Below, in pieces: positions 1 through 7,195 of a DNA stretch of 13,305 nucleotides (the first letter of the stretch is position 1; the number at the start of each line of letters is the position of its first letter). The notes under the pieces were generated by a model. The model did no database searches. It was not told the origin of the DNA and saw only the letters and a program-made list of their open reading frames with translations. Made by a program: the position numbers and the translations under genes. Origin of the DNA: Paenibacillus_AK sp041641375 (lineage in GTDB: Bacteria; Bacillota; Bacilli; Paenibacillales; YIM-B00363); the NCBI GenBank assembly GCA_041641375.1, contig JBEPYM010000092.1:1-13305 (forward strand). Reading direction: 5' to 3'.

Positions 1-20
1 CAAGGAGGTACGGACGAAGA

Positions 21-389
21 ATGACGGAAAAAAACATTTTGGCTTATTTTCATACCCCCGAGCAAGCGGAGGGAGCGGCTAATAAGCTGCGTGCCTTACG
101 GGCGGTCGATGTTCAGGTGGAACGCTTCAGCCGTTATCCAGGCGAAGGCGTAGAGCAGGTCATGAACCCGCTGACAGGGGATTTTGCGAGCCTGGGCAAT
201 TTGACGCTGGACGCCAGCTTCAGCAGCAGCGCCGGCATCCTGGCGGCAGCGGATGTCTCCGCATCCGGCATGAGCGACGGCGGTCAGGGCGGCCCGACCG
301 GCCGCGATGTGCTGCTTGCAGCGGTCGTTGACGAGAGCGTCCACCACCAGGCGCTGCGAGTTGTCGAAGAAGCCGGCGGCATGGTATAG
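21..389 (+). CDS. Conserved hypothetical protein of 122 residues
   Basis: The ATG at 21 follows a strong ribosome binding site (AAGGAGGT, 2-9) with an 11-base spacer, so the start is well supported. The product is small and probably cytoplasmic: it has no signal peptide and no membrane segment. The N-terminal 40 residues read like a small alpha/beta fold (an 'AYFHTPEQAEGAANKLRAL' helix). The middle is rich in Ser, Ala and Gly and contains 'SGMSDGGQGGPTGRD'. The C-terminal 25 residues return to a beta-alpha pattern (VLLAAVVDESVHHQALRVVEEAGG). This pattern resembles small stress-type proteins of the YflT/GsiB-17M kind, but I do not recognise a named family and give no function. From memory, proteins of this kind occur near dnaJ and prmA in Paenibacillus, which would make it part of the ancestral neighbourhood and not of the sugar cluster. 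A terminator follows it directly. Confidence 0.85.
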   Translation: MTEKNILAYFHTPEQAEGAANKLRALRAVDVQVERFSRYPGEGVEQVMNPLTGDFASLGNLTLDASFSSSAGILAAADVSASGMSDGGQGGPTGRDVLLAAVVDESVHHQALRVVEEAGGMV

Positions 390-410
390 AAGATAATTGT
401 TTGGTAACTG

Positions 411-442
411 AGCGGTCTCCCTGTGGAGGTCGTTCTTTTTTT
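411..442 (+). terminator. Rho-independent terminator after the 122-residue gene
   Basis: The arms at 411-420 and 425-434 pair over 10 bases, including three G-U pairs, around a CTGT loop. A run of seven T follows at 436-442. It lies 22 bases after the stop codon at 389 and separates this gene from the sugar cluster. Confidence 0.75.
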
Positions 443-522
443 CTGAAAACAACACAGCAAGATCCGTTAACTACTGAGCAATATTGGCTGTGTGATCACA
501 ATACAGATGTGTTAAAATAGGA

Positions 523-536
523 TTAAAGCGCTAACA
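523..536 (+). promoter_or_regulatory. Catabolite-responsive element (cre)-like site
   Basis: The sequence TTAAAGCGCTAACA matches 13 of 14 positions of a commonly used cre consensus (TGWAARCGYTWNCW), with one mismatch at position 2. It lies 61 bases upstream of the AraC start codon and overlaps the expected -35 region of the extended -10 element at 541-549. CcpA bound here would be expected to repress the sugar operon when preferred sugars are present. The match is seen in the sequence; the regulation is inferred. Confidence 0.6.
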
Positions 537-540
537 ATCA

Positions 541-549
541 TGATATGAT
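541..549 (+). promoter_or_regulatory. Probable extended -10 promoter of the sugar operon
   Basis: TGATATGAT combines a TGN extension with a TATGAT hexamer (544-549; 5 of 6 to TATAAT). No good -35 hexamer lies 16-18 bases upstream, which is common for extended -10 promoters. Its start point would fall near 556, leaving about 40 bases of leader before the TTG start at 598. It lies inside a 15-base inverted repeat (536-550) and just downstream of the cre-like site. Confidence 0.4.
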
Positions 550-597
550 TCAAAATACGTACAAATCTTGCTTATACTTGCAGAAAGGAGGGCGGAT

Positions 598-1458
598 TTG
601 CTCTACGATATTCATCATCCCACGAATCTGGCGCTTAAGAGGGAGCAAATCTACATTCGGCATCGCGTGACCGAATGGCAGGACGATTGGCCGCTTCACA
701 CGCATGACGGCTTTGAGATTTACTTTTTTCAGCAAGGAATCGCGAGCTACATTATCGGCAACGATATTTACCAGCTTTCGCCCGGAGATATGCTGATCTT
801 TAGCGGAGATGTGCTGCATCGAGTGAATCCGATCCGCTCGGAGCCGTATGTCCGCAGCTATGTCAATTTTACCGCACCCTATCTAAAAGAGCTTTTGTCT
901 GACGAGGTGCTGGAGAGACTGCTCTCGATCTTCGCGACTCCGAATGGACTGTTGCTCCGATGGGATGCATCCGAATCGGAAGAGATTGATGCACTCCTTA
1001 AGCTTGTGTATACCGAACGGGAGAAGGAGTCGTACGGCTACGAGTTCATGATGAAGTCCACGCTGGCTCATCTGCTCTTTAAAATTTACCGAAGGTCAAA
1101 AAGCATCTATCTCCTGCAGGACCCCGTCAACAGTTCAATGAAGGAATCTAACGTGAAACGTGTGCTGCAATTCATCAATACCCGATTTCATGAAACGATG
1201 CAGCTCGAGGACATCGCGAATGCGCTTCATCTCAACAAGTACTATATGTGTCATTGCTTTAAGGAAATTACCGGTCATACCATCAACAATTTTATTACTC
1301 GGCGGCGAATTGACGAGGCGAAGAAGCTGCTGGCAAATACGAATGATCCGTTAACGGTTGTCTCGGAGAAAATCGGATTCAGCAATTCCATACACTTCAG
1401 CCGAACGTTCAAGCAGTTTGTGGGGGTATCCCCTCAGCAGTATCGGAAGCTGCAGTAG
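598..1458 (+). CDS. AraC-family transcriptional regulator with cupin sensor domain
   Basis: This 286-residue one-component regulator probably senses a sugar and controls the transport and degradation genes just downstream. I chose the TTG at 598 because an AAAGGAGG ribosome binding site (585-592) lies 5 bases before it. The more upstream TTG at 568 would place that site inside the coding region. The N-terminal half looks like a cupin ligand-binding domain: H34, H36 and E40 sit in 'WPLHTHDGFEIYFF', followed by a 'LSPGDMLIFSGDVLHRV' strand pair. The last 100 residues form the AraC double helix-turn-helix: 'LEDIANALHLNKYYMCHCF', then 'VVSEKIGFSNSIHFSRTFK' and 'VGVSPQQYR'. The length fits the family (about 280-300). 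It is first in the operon, 83 bases before the solute-binding protein, with a cre-like site upstream. The effector is unknown. Confidence 0.9.
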   Translation: MLYDIHHPTNLALKREQIYIRHRVTEWQDDWPLHTHDGFEIYFFQQGIASYIIGNDIYQLSPGDMLIFSGDVLHRVNPIRSEPYVRSYVNFTAPYLKELLSDEVLERLLSIFATPNGLLLRWDASESEEIDALLKLVYTEREKESYGYEFMMKSTLAHLLFKIYRRSKSIYLLQDPVNSSMKESNVKRVLQFINTRFHETMQLEDIANALHLNKYYMCHCFKEITGHTINNFITRRRIDEAKKLLANTNDPLTVVSEKIGFSNSIHFSRTFKQFVGVSPQQYRKLQ

Positions 1459-1499
1459 CAGCGCCTAAAGCGAAATCCCCCCTCTCCCTGCAGAGGCTG

Positions 1500-1514
1500 G
1501 ATGATAGAATCATC
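1500..1514 (+). promoter_or_regulatory. Inverted repeat with embedded extended -10-like sequence
   Basis: GATGAT-AGA-ATCATC is a perfect 6-3-6 inverted repeat in the 83-base gap before the solute-binding protein gene. It contains TGATAGAAT (1502-1510), which could serve as an extended -10 (TGN plus TAGAAT), but no -35 hexamer is evident. It may be an operator or internal promoter; either role is a guess. A similar 6-3-6 repeat lies in front of the AraC gene at 536-550. Confidence 0.25.
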
Positions 1515-1541
1515 AATAAAAATGAAACAGGGGTTGATTAC

Positions 1542-2858
1542 ATGGTTACAAATTGGAAGACTCTTGGCGTATTGGCGATTTCTTCGGTACTCGCGTTCAC
1601 GACTGCGTGCGGCGGTGGAGCAGGTAAAACGACGGACGGCGGAAACGCCCCTGCAACGGGCTCCAAGGAGCCTGCAAAGAAGGAAGCGACGCTTGACTTC
1701 GTCTGGTTTACGGACGGCGTTGAGGGCGATGTGATGAAAGGCCTCATTAAAGAATATCAGGAAAAAAATCCGCATATCAAAGTGAACATCGTCGAGGTAG
1801 CCTTCAAAGATCTGAGCAGCAAGCTGAGAACGATGATCGCCGGCGGCAAGCCACCTGCGCTGGCGCGTATGACCGACACCGGCGCATTCGCAAACCAGGC
1901 GCTTGACCTTACGCCTTATGTTGGCACGGCGGACCAGTTTACGGGTCAATTTATTGATTCGATCAAGCCTTACTACGTAGTCGACAAGAAAATTATCGGC
2001 GCGCCGATGGACGTTACGGCGAACGGTGTACTCTATAACAAAACGCTTTTCCAGAAAGCGGGCGTTCAAGTGCCGACCTCCCCGGACAAGGTGTGGACGT
2101 GGGAGGAGTTTGAGAAGGCGCTGAAGCAGGTGCAGGAGAAGGGCGGCGCAAGATACGGCCTCGTATGGGATTTCACACCTCATCGCTGGTCGACGCTGCT
2201 GTACCAGTTCGGCGGCAACATGATCAGCGAGGATGGAAAGAAGTCCGCCTTCAATAACGACGCAGCCGTTCAATCGATCGAATATTTCAAGAAGCTGCAC
2301 AAAGACGGCATCATTCCGGAATCCGTATGGCTTGGCAGCGAGAACCCGAATAACCTGTTCCGCAGCGGCACGGTAGGCGCGCATCTCGCCGGAAACTGGA
2401 TGCTTAGCAGCTACAAGGACATCAACAACTTTGAGTGGGGCGTCACTTACATGCCGAAGGGCAAAATCCGCTCCTCCGTTCCAGGCGGCAAATATCTGAT
2501 GGCCTTCAAGGGCTCCGGAGTGGAGAAGGAAGCGGCGGATCTCATTCAATTCCTGACTTCGAAGGATGTAAACTCCCGTTACAACAAGGACTCCCTGTTC
2601 CTCAGCCCGCGTAAAGACAGCGCCAAGCTGGATTGGGCATTCGGCAAGGACATGATGGAAGTGTTCGCTAACGAGCTGGCTAACTCGACTCCGCTAGCTG
2701 CGAACGACTGGTCCAGACAAAATATCGTTCCGAAATTTTCTACAGACTTGAGAAACAACATTGTCGAAGTGCTGTCGGGCAAAACGACGGCGAAGGATGC
2801 AGTGGAAAAAACCTCCAAGCTGATTGACAAGGCGATTGAAGACGCCGCGAAGCAATAA
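1542..2858 (+). CDS. CUT1 ABC sugar importer, solute-binding lipoprotein
   Basis: This 438-residue extracellular solute-binding protein (family 1, MalE/YesO-like) should capture an oligosaccharide outside the membrane and pass it to the two permeases encoded next. The ATG at 1542 follows AGGGG (1529-1533) by 8 bases. Residues 1-22 form a lipoprotein signal peptide, with the lipobox ending at C23 (AFTTAC-GGG) followed by a Gly/Thr-rich linker to about residue 45. The mature part shows family features: 'LDFVWFTDGVEGDVMKGLIKEY' near the start, 'IIGAPMDVTANGVLYNKTLF' (the usual 'P....g..YNK.lF' signature), a 'VWTWEEFEKALKQ' segment, and 'MISEDGKKSAFNNDAAVQ'. The length is typical. The ligand cannot be read from sequence; the GH105 enzyme in the operon points to uronate-containing oligosaccharides. 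A stable hairpin separates it from the permease genes. Confidence 0.93.
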   Translation: MVTNWKTLGVLAISSVLAFTTACGGGAGKTTDGGNAPATGSKEPAKKEATLDFVWFTDGVEGDVMKGLIKEYQEKNPHIKVNIVEVAFKDLSSKLRTMIAGGKPPALARMTDTGAFANQALDLTPYVGTADQFTGQFIDSIKPYYVVDKKIIGAPMDVTANGVLYNKTLFQKAGVQVPTSPDKVWTWEEFEKALKQVQEKGGARYGLVWDFTPHRWSTLLYQFGGNMISEDGKKSAFNNDAAVQSIEYFKKLHKDGIIPESVWLGSENPNNLFRSGTVGAHLAGNWMLSSYKDINNFEWGVTYMPKGKIRSSVPGGKYLMAFKGSGVEKEAADLIQFLTSKDVNSRYNKDSLFLSPRKDSAKLDWAFGKDMMEVFANELANSTPLAANDWSRQNIVPKFSTDLRNNIVEVLSGKTTAKDAVEKTSKLIDKAIEDAAKQ

Positions 2859-2876
2859 CCGTACAGAGAAGCTGCA

Positions 2877-2906
2877 GGCGGGCTGTCCGATTATCGGCAG
2901 CCCGCC
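2877..2906 (+). other. Stable intergenic hairpin between binding-protein and permease genes
   Basis: GGCGGGCTG (2877-2885) and CAGCCCGCC (2898-2906) are perfect 9-base complements. A short inner CCG/CGG pairing sits around an ATTAT loop, with one bulged T. No T run follows, so it is not a classic terminator. Hairpins at this place in ABC operons (for example malE-malF) are known to stabilise the binding-protein mRNA and keep its level above that of the permeases. That role here is inferred. Confidence 0.65.
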
Positions 2907-2927
2907 GCCCACTAGGAAGGAGTGCAA

Positions 2928-3803
2928 ATGATGCCGGCTCATTGGAAAACGCTGGTCACCCCATACTTGTTTGTCGCGCCGAACCTGATCATTTTTACAA
3001 CCTTCATCGTGATTCCGGCAATTGTCGGGCTCGTGTATTCCTTTATGGACTACGATGGACTGAACCCGATGACTTTCATCGGACTGGAAAACTACAAAGA
3101 GATTATGGGCAACGGCGAGTATTGGACGGCGCTGGGCAAAACCGGCCTCTACGCCATTACCGTCGTCCCGCTTATCTATGCACTGGCGTTGCTGGTGGCG
3201 ATGCTGCTGATTCAGCAAATTCGAGCCAAGGGCTTTTTCCGTGCGATCTTTTATTGGCCCGCCATGATTTCGTATATTATTATCGGCTTGACCTGGAAAT
3301 GGATATTCGGCGATTCGTTCGGCATTATGAATTTTGCATTGGAATCGGTCGGGGCGACCCCGATCAAGTGGCTTACCGATCCGTTCTATGCCAATCTCTC
3401 GGTCGTGATTGCTACCCTATGGGCGAGAGTCGGTTTTTTTATGGTCATTTTTATCGCAGGGCTGCAGTCCATTCCCATTGACTATTACGAGGCTGCTCGA
3501 CTGGACGGCGCTTCTCGCTTCCGAATTTTTCGCAGCATTACGCTGCCGCTGCTTAAGCCGACCAGCTTGCTTGTCGTTATGCTGTCGCTGATTGAAGCGT
3601 TCAAGCAATACCCGCTCATGCTCGCGCTGACAGGCGGCGGACCCGGCAAGGAGACGACCTTCGCTGTTCAATACATCTATCAGGTCGGCTTCACGAAGCT
3701 TGAGCTCGGTATGGCGAGCGCGATGTCGGTCATTCTGTTCCTGATCGTAGCCGCTCTGTCTATTCTTCAATTCCGTCTGGCCAAAGGAGGCTCCGCGACA
3801 TGA
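2928..3803 (+). CDS. CUT1 ABC sugar permease, MalF/YesP type
   Basis: This inner-membrane permease (291 residues) should form the translocation channel with the next gene product. The AAGGAG site (2917-2922) fits ATG 2928 (5-base spacer) or ATG 2931 (8-base spacer). An upstream GTG at 2922 overlaps the ribosome binding site and is rejected. The first helix is 'LFVAPNLIIFTTFIVIPAIV', typical of the MsmF/UgpA branch, and about six hydrophobic segments follow. The cytoplasmic EAA loop that contacts the ATPase is at residues 188-211, starting E188-A-A-R-L-D-G194 and ending 'ITLPLLKPT'. A 'LALTGGGPGKET' turn typical of the family lies near the C-terminus. The stop overlaps the start of the second permease (ATGA), which implies translational coupling. 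Family assignment is firm; substrate is not. Confidence 0.93.
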   Translation: MMPAHWKTLVTPYLFVAPNLIIFTTFIVIPAIVGLVYSFMDYDGLNPMTFIGLENYKEIMGNGEYWTALGKTGLYAITVVPLIYALALLVAMLLIQQIRAKGFFRAIFYWPAMISYIIIGLTWKWIFGDSFGIMNFALESVGATPIKWLTDPFYANLSVVIATLWARVGFFMVIFIAGLQSIPIDYYEAARLDGASRFRIFRSITLPLLKPTSLLVVMLSLIEAFKQYPLMLALTGGGPGKETTFAVQYIYQVGFTKLELGMASAMSVILFLIVAALSILQFRLAKGGSAT

Positions 3804-4624
3804 CGATGACTCGGCAAGCAAAACTCGGCGTATATGCGATGCTTCTTATTTTGGCTGGATTGTGGCTGTTCCCCGTGCTGTGGGTCGTCTTGTCCTCGTT
3901 CAAGGGCAAAACAGAGCTGTACAGCTGGCCTCCGACCTTCCTGCCCAATCCTTTTACCTTAGAGCATTACGCAACGGCTTTTGGCAAAGGCAAATTCGGC
4001 ATCTATTTCTGGAACAGCACCGTTGTTACGGTAACATCGACGATCCTCCTGCTGCTGATCAACTCGATGGCCGGTTTTGCGCTTGCGAAATACCGATTTA
4101 AGGGCGACACGTTCCTGTTAATCGGTTTTATTTCCACCTTGATGATCCCGCTTGAGGTCATTATGATTCCAATCTTTAAGGTCATCAGCAAGCTTGGCTT
4201 GTTCAACAGTCTGTGGGGGATTATTATACCTCCGGCCGCTACGCCTACCGGGGTGTTTCTCATCCGGCAGTATTTGCTGAGTGTGCCCGATGAGCTGCTG
4301 GAGGCCGCACGGATGGACGGCTGCTCCGAATGGCGCATCTATTGGCAAATCATTCTGCCGCTGTGCAAGCCGATTCTGGCTGTGCTGGGGATCTTTTCAT
4401 TCATGTGGCGTTGGGACGACTTCCTGTGGCCGCTAATTGTCATCAGCGATCCGGGGAAATACACCGTACAGCTGGCATTATCCAACTTTATCGGGGAATT
4501 TAACGTCGATTGGGGCAGCCTGCTCGCAATGTCAGTCATTACGATGATCCCGGTGCTCATTGTGTTTCTTGTATTCCAGCGTCATTTTGTCAACGGTATG
4601 GTTACTTCAGGCATGAAAGGTTGA
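3800..4624 (+). CDS. CUT1 ABC sugar permease, MalG/YesQ type
   Basis: This is the second permease subunit (274 residues), expected to pair with the preceding gene product. ATG 3800 follows AAAGGAGG (3783-3790) by 9 bases and overlaps the previous stop as ATGA. It starts with a membrane helix (about residues 9-29, 'YAMLLILAGLWLFPVLWVVL'), followed by a periplasm-facing 'NPFTLEHYATAF' segment typical of MalG-type subunits. The EAA loop is at residues 168-191, starting E168-A-A-R-M-D-G174 and ending 'IILPLCKPI'. Five further hydrophobic segments are visible, and the C-terminus 'FQRHFVNGMVTSGMKG' is the standard ending of this family. No ATP-binding subunit follows, so energy must come from an ATPase encoded elsewhere, as with MsmX in Bacillus. 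Confidence 0.93.
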   Translation: MTMTRQAKLGVYAMLLILAGLWLFPVLWVVLSSFKGKTELYSWPPTFLPNPFTLEHYATAFGKGKFGIYFWNSTVVTVTSTILLLLINSMAGFALAKYRFKGDTFLLIGFISTLMIPLEVIMIPIFKVISKLGLFNSLWGIIIPPAATPTGVFLIRQYLLSVPDELLEAARMDGCSEWRIYWQIILPLCKPILAVLGIFSFMWRWDDFLWPLIVISDPGKYTVQLALSNFIGEFNVDWGSLLAMSVITMIPVLIVFLVFQRHFVNGMVTSGMKG

Positions 4625-4633
4625 TCAGGCGAA

Positions 4634-7195
4634 ATGATGGGAAAATGGCTGAGCTACGAAAATGAGCGAAGAAACGGTGGAATCCCGCTTAACCGCTGGC
4701 TCTCGACCGATATTTTTGAGAAGAAAATGAAGTTTGTGCCGATGACGATGGAAGGCGATATTAACGATTGGCTGCTGAAGGGCTTTGCCATTCATGAAAA
4801 TCCGTGCCGTAAAGAGTTTGTCGAAGAGCGGCGGAGCGCGGAGCCTGAGCTGCCGAATGGGTATGCCTATGGCGGTTCGATGCCGGTTCCCGGCACTGGG
4901 GTAGAAAGGTGGGGCCGCCTGGGCGAATGGAACGTTCATTATGCATGGGGCAATCCGCGAGTGGAGCGCTCCGGGTTCTGGTTCGTCCCCACCTATCTGT
5001 TTAGCTGGTCGTACTCGGCGCTTGTATGTACGGCTGCTCATACCGCGCGGCTTCGACTGATGACAAGCGGAGGAATGACGCTGTGGGTGAACGGTGAGCC
5101 GGTTACGCGCTTCCAGCCGTTCACCCGCAATCTGGAGCAGCAAGCTGAAATCGAGGTGGAGCTGAAAGCAGGGCTTAATGAGCTGATGGTTTGCCTGGAG
5201 GACTTGGCGGAGCGCGATACGTATTATTACTTCCGGATGGATTACATGGGGGAGGATTCGGTTGTGCTCTCGCTTCCGACTGGAAGCGATGCGGAGCTGC
5301 AGCACGTCCAGGCTGTGGAGAAGGCGCTTGAGGAGGCGTACGTGCCACAAGATACGGTGAAGGATGCGGAGGTTGTCGTGATGATGGCAAACCCGCTCGC
5401 AGCGGATGTGCCTGTATCGGTGTCCTCAGGCAGCTTCTTCACCGGTATCAAGGAGAACCGGGCGATATGGACTGCCGGCAGCGATCGATTGGCTATTGGG
5501 CATACAGATGAGCTTGGCATCGATTATAAATATTTTCAGGTGTCGATGCGGATTGGCGCGGTGAAGGTGGAGCGGATGTTCGGCGCGCAGGTGTACAGCA
5601 GCAGATTCGCTCAGGAGCCTTCCGCTACCGTCGAGGAACGCAAGGCAGCCGCACTGCGCTGTATCGCAGAATTCGGAGGACCGAACATTCATACGGCGGT
5701 AGCGCAGCTTCATGCAGGCAAGCCGGTTGAATGGGCGGCTGAACTTATCATGAGCGGCATTGAAGGCATTAATGAGCGTAGAGATTGTGCCGACTTTTAT
5801 CTCGTCGGGCTATTTCGTCTATGGCGTGATTTCCGCCATGCGGGGCTACTGGATGAGCCATTCTGGGAAGCGGTGAAACGGTCTATTCTCGATTTCCGTT
5901 ACTGGATTGATGAGCCGGGCGACGATGTGATGTGGTTCTTCAGCGAGAACCACGCGCTGTTGTTCCATACATGCGAGCTGCTAGCCGGAGAGCTGTTCCC
6001 GGACGAGCTGTTCACGAACAGCGGCGAAACCGGCAGGCAGCATGCCGAGAAGGCGGAACGGCGTCTGACACATTGGTTTGAACGTTTTTTCCAAGAGGGG
6101 CTGGCGGAGTGGAACTCGAGCGCTTATATTCCGATCGATGCGGTAGGCTTTTTTCACCTGCTTGACCTGTCCAAGGTTGACACCTTGCGCCGGGACGCGA
6201 AGAGGGCGCTGGATTTGCTTTTTTATTACATGTCGATCATTTCATTGAACGGTCGTCTCGCCGCGACGTTCGGACGCAGCTACGAGAAGGAGCTTATCGG
6301 TCATTATGCGGCCGGAACGACATCGATGCTTTGGATCGGTTATGGTCTTGGCAACGTCAATGGCTATTCGATCAGCAACACCGGCTTTTGCTTGTCCGAA
6401 TATGAGCCGCCGCAGGAATATGCAGCTTATGCAAAGCCCGAACCGGGCGCGAGGCTGCATGTTCGCTACTCTCAGGGCAAGGACGGCTATGCATCGCTTG
6501 TCAGCTATAAAGCTTCAACCTTCGCCGCTTCCTCCATTCAAAGCTTCCGTCCCGGTCATAAAGGATATCAGGAGCATGTCGCGCATATCGCACTCTCGGA
6601 GGAGGCTCATGTGTGGGTCAATCATCCTGGCGAGCCGCATGCTCATGGTGCCGGCCGGCCTTCGTTCTGGGCGGGTAACGGTGTGCTGCCGAAGGCTGCG
6701 CAGCATCTCGGTTTGATCGCTCTCTTGTTTGATGTGGATGCCGGGCATGATGTGGATTACACCCATGCGTACTTTCCACTGTTTGCGTTCGAACACGNNN
6801 NNNNNNNCTGGCAATTTGCCGCGGTCGGTGACGCATATGTCGGACTGAGAGCGATGAACGGGATGTCGATGCAGCACTCCGGCGTCCATCGCTGGCGCGA
6901 GCTTGTTTCGCCGGGACGGCGCAACATCTGGCTGCTGCGGGTGTCGGATCGTTCGTCGTTCGGCGATTTTGAGTCGTTTGTCCAATCGATTGCAGGTGCC
7001 CCGGTTGAGTTTGACGGAGACACCTTGCAGGTCTCAATCGACGATCCTGAGTACGGCAAGGTGACAACGGCATGGGCCGCAGCGGAAGAGGCGGTTATTG
7101 TTGTGAACGACGTTTCGGTCGGGAAGCCGACTCATGATGTGCGCGGGGTTCTGGAATGGGAGAAGACGAAAGGGGACGGTGCACCATGTCTCTGA
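4634..7195 (+). CDS. Large uncharacterised protein, probable cytoplasmic carbohydrate-active enzyme (contains assembly gap)
   Basis: This gene encodes about 853 residues that I cannot place in a named family. It has no signal peptide, so it should act in the cytoplasm on imported sugar. The ATG at 4634 has only a weak ribosome binding site and lies 9 bases after the permease stop, which suggests reinitiation; ATG 4637 is equally possible. Residues about 135-210 look like a beta-sandwich ('LRLMTSGGMTLWVNGEPV', 'ELKAGLNELMVCLED'). Residues about 360-580 look like a helical toroid, with 'WFFSENHALLFHTCELLAGE' (N439, H440), 'LAEWNSSAYIPIDAVGFFHL' and 'FGRSYEKELIGHY' (R548, Y550). The C-terminal part is beta-rich. 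An Asn/His/Tyr/Arg set on a toroid followed by beta-sheets recalls PL8-like lyases, but this is inference. Ten N at 6798-6807 interrupt the gene, and the frame continues sensibly on both sides. It overlaps GH105 by 10 bases. Confidence 0.8.
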   Translation: MMGKWLSYENERRNGGIPLNRWLSTDIFEKKMKFVPMTMEGDINDWLLKGFAIHENPCRKEFVEERRSAEPELPNGYAYGGSMPVPGTGVERWGRLGEWNVHYAWGNPRVERSGFWFVPTYLFSWSYSALVCTAAHTARLRLMTSGGMTLWVNGEPVTRFQPFTRNLEQQAEIEVELKAGLNELMVCLEDLAERDTYYYFRMDYMGEDSVVLSLPTGSDAELQHVQAVEKALEEAYVPQDTVKDAEVVVMMANPLAADVPVSVSSGSFFTGIKENRAIWTAGSDRLAIGHTDELGIDYKYFQVSMRIGAVKVERMFGAQVYSSRFAQEPSATVEERKAAALRCIAEFGGPNIHTAVAQLHAGKPVEWAAELIMSGIEGINERRDCADFYLVGLFRLWRDFRHAGLLDEPFWEAVKRSILDFRYWIDEPGDDVMWFFSENHALLFHTCELLAGELFPDELFTNSGETGRQHAEKAERRLTHWFERFFQEGLAEWNSSAYIPIDAVGFFHLLDLSKVDTLRRDAKRALDLLFYYMSIISLNGRLAATFGRSYEKELIGHYAAGTTSMLWIGYGLGNVNGYSISNTGFCLSEYEPPQEYAAYAKPEPGARLHVRYSQGKDGYASLVSYKASTFAASSIQSFRPGHKGYQEHVAHIALSEEAHVWVNHPGEPHAHGAGRPSFWAGNGVLPKAAQHLGLIALLFDVDAGHDVDYTHAYFPLFAFEHXXXXWQFAAVGDAYVGLRAMNGMSMQHSGVHRWRELVSPGRRNIWLLRVSDRSSFGDFESFVQSIAGAPVEFDGDTLQVSIDDPEYGKVTTAWAAAEEAVIVVNDVSVGKPTHDVRGVLEWEKTKGDGAPCL
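6798..6807. other. Run of 10 N (assembly gap)
   Basis: Ten undetermined bases lie inside the 853-residue gene, around codons 722-725. Coding continues in the same frame after them ('WQFAAVGDAYVGLRAMNG'), so the true gap is either about this size or differs from it by a multiple of three. A run of exactly ten may be a placeholder for a gap of unknown length, so the protein length of 853 is provisional. Confidence 0.98.

Noticed and set aside
491..500. Palindrome TGTGATCACA resembling a Crp half-site pair
   Set aside because: Crp-type control of this kind is not expected in this group, the sequence lacks the usual spacing of the two halves, and a 10-base palindrome can arise by chance.
568..597. 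Upstream TTG start for the first AraC regulator
   Set aside because: The ribosome binding site AAAGGAGG at 585-592 would be inside the coding region; TTG 598 is correctly spaced from it.
1481..1496. Small hairpin CCTCT/AGAGG after the first AraC gene, considered as a terminator
   Set aside because: The stem is only 5 bases and no T run follows; the next gene is 46 bases away and probably on the same transcript.
1434..2549. Open frame of 371 codons on the minus strand opposite the solute-binding protein gene
   Set aside because: It lies opposite a clear family gene, its translation has no recognisable domain and is rich in Arg and Cys as expected from a shadow frame, and no ribosome binding site supports it.
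4625..5350. Open frame of 241 codons on the minus strand opposite the start of the 853-residue gene
   Set aside because: It has no domain and no ribosome binding site, and the + strand frame continues for 2.5 kb with operon spacing.
7156..7185. Upstream ATG start for the GH105 gene
   Set aside because: It has no ribosome binding site, and family members start near the ATG at 7186, which has AAAGGGG 10 bases upstream.
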